Assembly: GCA_910588535.1 (NCBI GenBank) | Contig: CAJUOO010000012.1 | Span: 1-57,456 of the forward strand | DNA length: 57,456 bases | Direction of reading: 5' to 3' | Source of the DNA: an uncultured Lachnospiraceae bacterium | Lineage (GTDB): Bacteria; Bacillota; Clostridia; Lachnospirales; Lachnospiraceae | Part shown: positions 51,394 to 57,456 of the stretch, one piece after another | How the letters are laid out: every line of letters starts with the position of its first letter | Numbering within the stretch: position 1 is the first letter of the stretch | Notes under the pieces: generated by a model | The model's database searches: none | Told to the model about the DNA's origin: nothing | Seen by the model: the letters and a program-made list of their open reading frames with translations, nothing else | Translations under genes and position numbers: made by a program

Positions 51394-52926
51394 ATGCAGA
51401 AAAATTTATTGGAATATCTGGAAAAAACAGTGCAGCGTGTGCCGGATAAGCCCGCCTATGTAAATGAGAGGGAGAGCTTGACTTTTCGTGAGGTCAGTGA
51501 TCGATCGAGGGCGATTGGAAGTTTTCTTGGCAGACAGGGGCATAGTAGAGAGCCGGTTGTTATTTTTATGAGAAAAAGTCCTTATACAGTAACAGCATTT
51601 TTTGGAACACTATATGCTGGGTGCTTTTATGTGCCGATTGATGAGGAGATGCCGGCACACCGCATTGAGCTGATATTTGAAAATCTAAATCCAAGGGCGA
51701 TGATATGTGATGCACAGACGATTCGATCAGCAGAAGATATGCCTTATAAGGGAAATATCTATCTGTATGAGGAGATATGTAGGGAGCCGGAGGATAGGAA
51801 GCTACTTGGTGATATTAGAAGAAATGCCTTAGATATTGATCCAGTTTATATTGTATTTACTTCAGGTTCCACTGGTGTGCCAAAGGGAGTTGCCGCCTGC
51901 CACCGCTCAGTGATAGATTATATTGAACAACTTTCTAAGGTACTTCATTTTTCGGAAGAGACAGTTTTTGGAAATCAGTCGCCTTTTTACTTTGATGCGT
52001 GCTTGAAGGAGCTATATCCAACGGCAAAATTTGGAGCAACCACTTATATTATCCCAAAGGAATTATTTAGCTTTCCTGTTAAGCTGGTGGATTTTTTAAA
52101 TCAATATAAGATAAATACTGTCTGTTGGGTAGTTTCAGCGCTGACGATGATTTCTGGTTTTGGAGTTTTTGAGACCAAGAAACCAGAATATCTCCACACC
52201 ATCGCTTTTGGCAGTGAGGTTTTTCCTGTGCGACAATTTAATCTGTGGAAGGATGCACTGCCGGATGCCTCCTTTGTCAATCTCTATGGACCTACGGAGG
52301 CGACAGGGATGAGCTGTTATTACAGGGCAGATCGAAAATTCGAGTCGGATGAGGTGATCCCAGTGGGGCGGCCATTTGACAATACGCAGATTCTACTTTT
52401 AAAGGAGGATCAGACATTGGCTGCTGAGGGAGAGGAAGGAGAGATCTGCATCCGGGGAACGGCGGTGACACTTGGGTATTATAATGACTTTAAGCGAACG
52501 GGTGAGGCATTTGTCCAGAATCCGCTGAATACTTCCTACCCAGATATTATTTACCGCACGGGAGATATAGGAAAGTATAACCAAGAGGGAGAGCTTATGT
52601 TTGTGTCCCGCAGAGATTACCAGATTAAGCATATGGGACACAGAATTGAGCTGGGAGAGATAGAGGCGTGCGCGGCGAGAATGGAAGGGATAAGGAACGT
52701 CTGTTGTATTTATCAAAAGGAACAGGAGAAAATTATCCTTTTTTACACAGGAGAGCTGGAGCGAGGGGATGTGATCGCGCGCTTGAAGGAGGCACTGCCC
52801 CGCTATATGGTGCCAAATAGGGTGAGAAGGCTGGAGATGATGCCCCTTACGCCAAATGGAAAACTTGACAGAGTATCATTGGAGCGGGATTATATACAGC
52901 AAATAAAGACGAAAAAAGGAGAGTAA
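51394..52926 (+). CDS. Stand-alone amino acid adenylation enzyme (DltA-like)
   Basis: About 510 residues, the size of DltA. Adenylation core motifs are TSGSTGVPKGV (A3), FDACLKELYP (A4), NLYGPTEATG (A5), YRTGDIGKY (A7), and NGKLDR (A10, catalytic Lys). The DltA motif FxFCGEVLP is here AFGSEVFP, so the D-Ala-determining Cys is Gly, and A4 carries Lys after FDACL. The substrate is therefore likely not D-Ala. The first plausible start is ATG 51394 (MQKNLLEYLEK); ATG 51355 would add 13 residues. It is followed after four bases by a carrier protein, its probable acceptor. Confidence 0.85.
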   Translation: MQKNLLEYLEKTVQRVPDKPAYVNERESLTFREVSDRSRAIGSFLGRQGHSREPVVIFMRKSPYTVTAFFGTLYAGCFYVPIDEEMPAHRIELIFENLNPRAMICDAQTIRSAEDMPYKGNIYLYEEICREPEDRKLLGDIRRNALDIDPVYIVFTSGSTGVPKGVAACHRSVIDYIEQLSKVLHFSEETVFGNQSPFYFDACLKELYPTAKFGATTYIIPKELFSFPVKLVDFLNQYKINTVCWVVSALTMISGFGVFETKKPEYLHTIAFGSEVFPVRQFNLWKDALPDASFVNLYGPTEATGMSCYYRADRKFESDEVIPVGRPFDNTQILLLKEDQTLAAEGEEGEICIRGTAVTLGYYNDFKRTGEAFVQNPLNTSYPDIIYRTGDIGKYNQEGELMFVSRRDYQIKHMGHRIELGEIEACAARMEGIRNVCCIYQKEQEKIILFYTGELERGDVIARLKEALPRYMVPNRVRRLEMMPLTPNGKLDRVSLERDYIQQIKTKKGE

Positions 52927-52930
52927 GTAC

Positions 52931-53161
52931 ATGGAAGAATTATTAGAGATTTTACAGGAAATGCATCCTGACGTGGATTTTGAGCTTTGTGATACATTGA
53001 TTGATGACAAGATATTGGATTCCTTTGATATTGTGGAGTTGGTGTCAGAGATCAGCAATACCTTTGATGTCAGGATTCCGGCGGAGGCGATTGTGCCTGA
53101 GAACTTTAATTCAGCAGAGACAATTTATGCTTTAATTGAAAGCCTTGAGAATGAGGATTAA
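52931..53161 (+). CDS. Acyl/peptidyl carrier protein (DltC-like)
   Basis: 76 residues with the four-helix carrier fold. The phosphopantetheine serine is Ser31 in ILDSFDIVELVSEI. Residues before it (IDDKILDSFD) match DltC-type carriers. AAAGGAGAGTAAG precedes the ATG, four bases after the adenylation gene; the MBOAT gene starts five bases after its stop. It receives the activated amino acid from the 51394 product and passes it to the membrane step. Confidence 0.93.
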   Translation: MEELLEILQEMHPDVDFELCDTLIDDKILDSFDIVELVSEISNTFDVRIPAEAIVPENFNSAETIYALIESLENED

Positions 53162-53166
53162 GAATT

Positions 53167-54756
53167 ATGCTGTTTACGTCATATTGCTTTATCGGTTTTC
53201 TGATTGTTCTGTTTCTTCTATATTATAAGATACCGGGAAAATACCAGTGGGGGCTACTTCTTATAGCGAGTTATCTGTTCTATGCTGTTGCCGGGGCACA
53301 ATTTCTAATCTATATAGGAGTGACCACTTTCTCTACATGGTATGCTGGGCTTCGGATAGAGAAGGTAAAACAACAATATACAGGATACAGAAAGCTTCAT
53401 AAGGCTGAGATGACAAAGGAAGAGAAAAAGTCTCATAAGCAGGAGGAAAAGAAGAAGCAGAGAATCTGGCTTCTTCTTTGTCTTTTCTTTAACTTTGGTA
53501 TTCTCGCCGTTGTAAAATATACAAATTTTGCAATTTCAAATATAAATTATTTTTTAAATCTGGCAGGCAGGGGGCCGCTTAATTTTTTAAGTTTGGCGCT
53601 TCCGATGGGTATATCTTTCTATACCTTTCAGAGTATGGGTTATCTGATTGATGTGTATAGGGGAACGTGTGAACCAGAGAGAAATCTGGGGAAATTTGCT
53701 TTATTTGTCTCTTTTTTCCCCCAACTGATTCAGGGACCGATCAGCCGTTTTGCTGATTTGTCAAAAACTTTGTGGATCCCTCATGCATTTGACAAAAAAC
53801 AAGTGATTTTTGGGATTGAGCGCATTTTGTGGGGATTTTTTAAAAAGCTTGTGATTGCCGATCGGATTGTGGCGGGTGTCAACACGATCATCCGTGATCC
53901 AGATCAGTATCAAGGTGTGTATGTGCTGGTTGGCATGTTGTTTTATGCCTGTGAGCTGTACGCAGATTTTACCGGAGGAATTGACATTACGATAGGTGTC
54001 GCACAGGTACTCGGCATTAAGATCAAGGAGAATTTTGAGCTACCTTACTTTTCCAAATCCATCAAGGAGTATTGGCGCAGATGGCATATTACGATGGGGA
54101 CATGGTTTACAGATTATATTTTTTATCCAATTTCTGTCTCCATGCCAATGCTGAGACTGTCTAAATGTTCGAGAGCAAAATTTGGAGAGGCGGTGGGAAA
54201 GCGTGTTCCTGTGTACTGTGCAACAATTCTTGTGTGGTTTACCACGGGAATCTGGCATGGGGCAAGCTGGAATTTTATAGTGTGGGGGCTTATGAATTGT
54301 CTCGTTATTATGGTATCACAGGAGATGGAGCCTTTTTACCGATGGTTTCACTCTAAGTTTTCTGTAAAGGACAGATGGCTGTTTCGTGCTTTTCAGGTGG
54401 GAAGAACCATACTTTTAATGAGTGCACTGCGCATGTTTGACTGTTATCGTGATGTGCCGTTGACCTTCCGCATGTTTGGAAATATGTTGACGGGCAGAAA
54501 TTACTCTGTGCTATTTCAGGGGGGCTTGATGAATATCGGGCTGACAGCAGCCGATTATATGGTTCTGTCGATCGGTGTTGTGACAATGCTTGTGGTTAGC
54601 CTTGTACAGCGCAGAGGGAGCGTGAGGGAAGCACTGTATGCCAAATCTCCGGCGGTGCAGCTTGGCGTGGTATATCTTTTGCTGTTTTCTGTGTTGATCT
54701 TTGGAGCATATGGTATAGGATACGACGCAAGTCAATTTATCTACAATCAGTTTTAG
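53167..54756 (+). CDS. MBOAT family membrane acyltransferase (DltB/AlgI-like)
   Basis: 529 residues with about 11 membrane segments. MBOAT signatures are present: an early conserved ALPMGISFYTFQSMGYLIDVYRG block, LIQGPISRF, KEYWRRWHITMGTWFTDYIFYPI and the invariant His of WHGASWNFIVWG. The long cytoplasmic charged loop (about residues 70-100, Lys/Glu-rich) is as in DltB. It moves the acyl or aminoacyl group from the carrier across or at the membrane. It sits between the carrier and the SGNH-like gene in the classic dlt-like order. Confidence 0.93.
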   Translation: MLFTSYCFIGFLIVLFLLYYKIPGKYQWGLLLIASYLFYAVAGAQFLIYIGVTTFSTWYAGLRIEKVKQQYTGYRKLHKAEMTKEEKKSHKQEEKKKQRIWLLLCLFFNFGILAVVKYTNFAISNINYFLNLAGRGPLNFLSLALPMGISFYTFQSMGYLIDVYRGTCEPERNLGKFALFVSFFPQLIQGPISRFADLSKTLWIPHAFDKKQVIFGIERILWGFFKKLVIADRIVAGVNTIIRDPDQYQGVYVLVGMLFYACELYADFTGGIDITIGVAQVLGIKIKENFELPYFSKSIKEYWRRWHITMGTWFTDYIFYPISVSMPMLRLSKCSRAKFGEAVGKRVPVYCATILVWFTTGIWHGASWNFIVWGLMNCLVIMVSQEMEPFYRWFHSKFSVKDRWLFRAFQVGRTILLMSALRMFDCYRDVPLTFRMFGNMLTGRNYSVLFQGGLMNIGLTAADYMVLSIGVVTMLVVSLVQRRGSVREALYAKSPAVQLGVVYLLLFSVLIFGAYGIGYDASQFIYNQF

Positions 54757-54766
54757 GTGAGAGACG

Positions 54767-55813
54767 ATGATAAGAAGTATAAGAAAGAAAAGAACTGTTA
54801 TTCTGGCAGGCTGTGCCATTCTTGTATTTGTGGGAAGCTTTTGGTTTTTCACAAAACTGCTTATGCCAAAATATATGGATGAGGTGATCGATGGGGCGTT
54901 GATCGCAGAGTATTATCAAGAAGAGACAGAGCATGATGTGATTTTTATCGGTGATTGTGAAGTGTATGAGAATATTTCTCCTATTACACTCTGGGAGGAG
55001 TATGGTATGACAAGCTATATTCGAGGGAGTGCGCAGCAGCTTATCTGGCAGTCCTATTATCTGCTGGAGGAGATGCTTGCCATAGAAAAGCCAAAGGTGG
55101 TGGTATTTAATGTGCTGTCCATGCAATATAATGAGCCTCAGAAGGAGGCGTATAATCGAATGACCTTGGATGGAATGAAATGGTCCTTGTCAAAATGGGA
55201 TTCTATACAAGCGTCTATGCTTCCTGAAGAGTCTATGGTGGAATATCTATTTCCTCTGTTGCGTTTTCATTCAAGGTTTAGTGAGCTAAATATGGAGGAT
55301 ATTCAATATTTATTTCACAAGGACAAAATCTCGCACAATGGCTATTATATGCGAACTGGGGTAAAGCCAGTGACAACAGAGCCAACGAAAAGAAGATTGC
55401 CAGATTATCGTTTTGGAGAGAAGGCATATGAATACCTTGACCGTATAACTACGCTTTGTGAGGAGAATGGCGTTACGCTAATTTTGATGAAAGCGCCCTC
55501 GATCTATCCTGTGTGGCATGAGGAGTGGGATCAGCAGATAGTGGATTACGCAGAAGAACATCATTTATTGTACCTTAATTTCTTGGAGCTTTTCGAAGAG
55601 ACAGGAATTGACCTGACGACAGACACTTACGACGCGGGACTGCATCTGAATGTCTTTGGCGCTGAGAAGCTGGCAAGTTATTTGGGAAAGATCCTTTCAG
55701 AGATTCCGGGGGTGGCAGATCACCGCGAGGAGGAAAAGCTTAGACAGATCTGGGAGGAAAAAATAGAATTTTATTACCAGAAGAAGGAAGAACAGATGGC
55801 GATTGGAAAATAG
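54767..55813 (+). CDS. SGNH/DltD-like membrane-anchored protein with Cys at the nucleophile position
   Basis: 348 residues. One N-terminal membrane helix (about residues 12-32), then an extracytoplasmic SGNH/AlgJ-like fold. Block I reads FIGDCEVYENISP: the family's usual Ser (GDS or GSS) is Cys here. The catalytic Asp-His pair appears near the end as DAGLHLNVFGAEKLA. NGYYMRTGVKP is a further landmark. DltD-like proteins finish transfer of the amino acid to the wall or lipoteichoic polymer outside. The gene is 10 bases behind the MBOAT gene, with AGGTGAGAG upstream, and is the last of the cluster. Confidence 0.85.
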   Translation: MIRSIRKKRTVILAGCAILVFVGSFWFFTKLLMPKYMDEVIDGALIAEYYQEETEHDVIFIGDCEVYENISPITLWEEYGMTSYIRGSAQQLIWQSYYLLEEMLAIEKPKVVVFNVLSMQYNEPQKEAYNRMTLDGMKWSLSKWDSIQASMLPEESMVEYLFPLLRFHSRFSELNMEDIQYLFHKDKISHNGYYMRTGVKPVTTEPTKRRLPDYRFGEKAYEYLDRITTLCEENGVTLILMKAPSIYPVWHEEWDQQIVDYAEEHHLLYLNFLELFEETGIDLTTDTYDAGLHLNVFGAEKLASYLGKILSEIPGVADHREEEKLRQIWEEKIEFYYQKKEEQMAIGK

Positions 55814-55832
55814 AAGTCTGTCTGTTCTTTTG
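55789..55832 (+). terminator. Probable terminator overlapping the SGNH-like gene end
   Basis: AGAACAGA (55789-55796) pairs with TCTGTTCT (55821-55828), followed by TTTTG. The stem spans the stop codon. Confidence 0.5.
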
Positions 55833-56110
55833 TTCGTCCCATAATATGGTTGTATATCCCAGAAGTATTGCATTTATTAAATTATAAGCACAATAAAAAA
55901 TCTGAGAAGAGAATAAAATGTCAGTGTAGTTTGAAGAGTAAGCGAATTGTTTGTAAAAAATATGTAACAACTCTGAAACAACTCGAACATATGTTATAGG
56001 TAAATATACACAAAAAATAGAGGAAAATACCTCTGAAAATTTATATAGTTTGATGCTTTCCTGTAAAAAATTGGAAATAACATTCTGGCAAAGGATCAAA
56101 AATGAGGAAA
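55833..56110. other. Intergenic region with no supported gene
   Basis: AT-rich. A short direct repeat (ACAACTC, near 55968 and 55980) is the only structure noticed. Open frames crossing it have no credible start or binding site. Confidence 0.5.
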
Positions 56111-56115
56111 AGCTA

Positions 56116-56144
56116 TTGACCTTACTATGCAGATACTCTATAAT
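56116..56144 (+). promoter_or_regulatory. Promoter of the SleB-like gene
   Basis: TTGACC (56116-56121), a 17-base spacer, TATAAT (56139-56144), about 90 bases before the start codon. Confidence 0.85.
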
Positions 56145-56236
56145 GTCGGGTGTATTTCAAATTTATGTAGAAAGGGTGTTCCTGTATAAAAAGGAGCTCC
56201 AATCTGCAAGTCTAAAAAAAGGAAAGAGGAGTATGT

Positions 56237-56983
56237 ATGCTTAGAATACACTCATTTCTTCAGGGCATTTACGGCTATATGAAGGCTATATCTAAGCGCC
56301 TGTACCGAATCTGCGCTATTATAACAACCGGCGCGGCGGTGATTGCTGTAATTGCTTTTTCCTCTCATGAATTTGGCGGAAGTGGGAAGAGTCACATGCC
56401 GGCAGAGCAGACAACAGAGCTGGCCTATGAGGAAAAAGAAGAAGTAGAAGCGGATACGGAAGCAAAAGTACAGACAGAAACTACACAGCCTGCGGAAAGC
56501 ACTCAGAGTATAGAGGTGGAAGAGGAGAGCTGTGAGGCACAGATTGAGGAAGTGGAACCTGAGCTTTTGACAATGGCCGGGGAAAATACAAGGACAGGCT
56601 ATTCTGTGACGGATTATGAATATGATATACTGCTTCATATTGTGGCGGCAGAAGCAGGCGGCTGTGATATGGAGGGGCAGATATTAGTGGCGAATGTTAT
56701 CTTGAATCGCGTGGGAAATGAGAGGTTTCCAGATAGTATAGAAGCTGTCGTTTTTCAGAAGAATCAGTTTAGCCCTGTTTTGGCTGGGACATTGTGGAGT
56801 GCACAGGTGACAGATTCTGTGAGAGAGGCGGTGAACCGCGCGCTTGCAGGAGAAGATCACTCACAGGGGGCATTGTTCTTTTCAGCAAGAGCAAGGCTTG
56901 GAGACGAGAGCATGGCGTGGTTTGACACAAATTTAAGATGGCTCTTTGAACACGATGGACATGAATTTTATACTTTTAAATAA
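56237..56983 (+). CDS. SleB-like cell wall hydrolase (Hydrolase_2)
   Basis: 248 residues. A basic N-terminus and one membrane helix (about residues 24-45) are followed by a Glu/Thr-rich linker (about 55-115) and the catalytic Hydrolase_2 domain (about 128-248). YDILLHIVAAEAGGCDMEGQILVANVILNRV holds the presumed catalytic Glu; FQKNQFSPV and ALFFSARA are other family marks. It cleaves peptidoglycan glycan strands, in spores (SleB) or vegetative walls. AGGAG is five bases upstream of ATG 56237; an earlier out-of-frame ATG lies four bases before. It has its own consensus promoter and terminator. Confidence 0.9.
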   Translation: MLRIHSFLQGIYGYMKAISKRLYRICAIITTGAAVIAVIAFSSHEFGGSGKSHMPAEQTTELAYEEKEEVEADTEAKVQTETTQPAESTQSIEVEEESCEAQIEEVEPELLTMAGENTRTGYSVTDYEYDILLHIVAAEAGGCDMEGQILVANVILNRVGNERFPDSIEAVVFQKNQFSPVLAGTLWSAQVTDSVREAVNRALAGEDHSQGALFFSARARLGDESMAWFDTNLRWLFEHDGHEFYTFK

Positions 56984-56990
56984 TTAAGAA

Positions 56991-57018
56991 GGAAGTCTGA
57001 GAGAGGGCTTCCTTTTTT
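56991..57018 (+). terminator. Terminator after the SleB-like gene
   Basis: GGAAG (56991-56995) pairs with CTTCC (57008-57012), then six Ts. Confidence 0.75.
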
Positions 57019-57076
57019 GTGGGACGAATTTTGATGTATCTATCAAATTCTTATATCTCCAAAGCAAGTTGAAATG

Positions 57077-57308
57077 TTATGTTTTTGAGCTCATGCTTCT
57101 CTTCTTGCTGGAGTAATATATAACCGATAGAGCGAAAGATTCTCTGATGGTTGTACTATCTTCTATATACTCAAAGATTGCTTTGGGGGTTTCGTTGAAT
57201 CCTGATAGATAGGTTGATTCCAACAGAAAACAATAGTGCCAAGTATTTAAGTTGGCGTATTTGCATAGAGAAAACGGAGTTGTCGTATTAAGAAAAACAT
57301 AGACAGGA
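57077..57308 (-). pseudogene. Possible protein remnant on the minus strand
   Basis: About 77 open codons without a start codon. The translation (for example YLSGFNETPKAIFEYIEDSTT) looks protein-like, and the last part faintly recalls the helical region of Rpn/transposase proteins such as the one at the window start. No ribosome binding site or start exists, and a stop bounds it upstream. Treated as a degraded fragment; the family is uncertain. Confidence 0.3.
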
Positions 57309-57377
57309 TATTATAAATTTTTGTATATTTTGTACATTATCTGCTGTTAAAAAATTTGTTGTATCATTTTCGGGAAA

Positions 57378-57456
57378 GATCCGCCCGGCGAATTGTCTGT
57401 AGTCCTCCGTCACCCCGCTCTCGCTTAGTGAAAAACGCAGCGGACGCTAAGCTCGA
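57378..57456. repeat. Foldback palindromic repeat, copy 5 (truncated by window end)
   Basis: The left arm begins GATCCGCCCGGCG (57378-57390) and continues GTAGTCCTCCGTCACCCCGC, then CTTAGTGAAAAACG and CTAAGCTCGA. It is the inverse of the right arm of copy 2 and aligns with the left arm and loop of copy 3. The matching right arm lies beyond the window. Confidence 0.7.

Noticed and set aside
51394..52926. A glutamate-specific NRPS code in the adenylation enzyme
   Set aside because: Asp, Ala and Lys at the first code positions recall one Glu code, but later positions (Cys, Phe, Leu, Met) do not match, so no substrate was assigned.
51394..55813. A canonical D-alanylation (dlt) operon
   Set aside because: Gene order fits, but the D-Ala-determining Cys and the SGNH serine are changed and a racemase-family gene is linked, so D-alanine specificity is not supported by the sequence.
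56050..56244. 64-residue open frame before the SleB-like gene
   Set aside because: It crosses the consensus promoter and ends inside the SleB-like start; no binding site.

Overview
The window looks like a chromosomal segment of a low-to-moderate GC Gram-positive anaerobe, most likely Lachnospiraceae (Clostridium cluster XIVa). The support is strong AGGAGG-type ribosome binding sites, consensus TTGACA/TATAAT promoters, a T-box leader, lipoproteins, a DltABCD-like set, a SleB-like hydrolase, RACo-like and DUF4349/DUF4230 families, and the absence of outer-membrane genes. This assignment is inference from gene content. No rRNA, CRISPR array or prophage was seen.

Layout. 0-6 kb: the tail of an Rpn-type nuclease/transposase, an ABC-2 exporter (two permeases plus ATPase), a MATE transporter, and an odd ABC ATPase with degenerate motifs and a C-terminal tail. 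6-11 kb: a tight operon of a hypothetical gene, TatD, oligoendopeptidase F and a [2Fe-2S]/ASKHA activator, then a nitroreductase. 12-16 kb: two membrane proteins of unknown role, tRNA-Gly(GCC), a ZIP metal transporter, a DUF4349 lipoprotein, and tRNA-Arg(CCG) on the minus strand. 16-26.7 kb: an acyl-CoA carboxyltransferase subunit and a chemoreceptor (minus strand), a TrpB2-like enzyme, a LysR regulator divergent from leuCDB, and an HD-GYP protein. 26.8-31.9 kb: a response regulator, histidine kinase, ABC ATPase and FtsX-type permease module of the BceRS-AB kind.

32-40 kb reads as an accessory block: two adjacent DUF4230 proteins, a T-box-controlled threonyl-tRNA synthetase that lacks its TGS domain and carries a ~40-residue insertion, and a type II restriction-modification system. 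That system has a large nuclease convergent with an operon of two methylases and a controller protein. 40-49 kb: a cell-wall-binding repeat protein, a lipoprotein, a heterodimeric ABC exporter, an MFS efflux gene behind a leader peptide and hairpins, and a BlaI-type repressor.

49-57 kb holds the most interesting cluster. An Asp/Glu-racemase-family gene overlaps an anchored transglutaminase-like protein. These are followed by a stand-alone adenylation enzyme, a carrier protein, an MBOAT membrane acyltransferase and an SGNH-like protein whose usual serine is a cysteine. It resembles the D-alanylation (dlt) pathway but differs at key residues, and may add another amino acid to a surface polymer. 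A SleB-type wall hydrolase follows.

A family of palindromic foldback repeats (about 80-210 bp) recurs between genes at about 16.1, 22.2, 25.4, 42.4 and 57.4 kb, the last cut by the window end.
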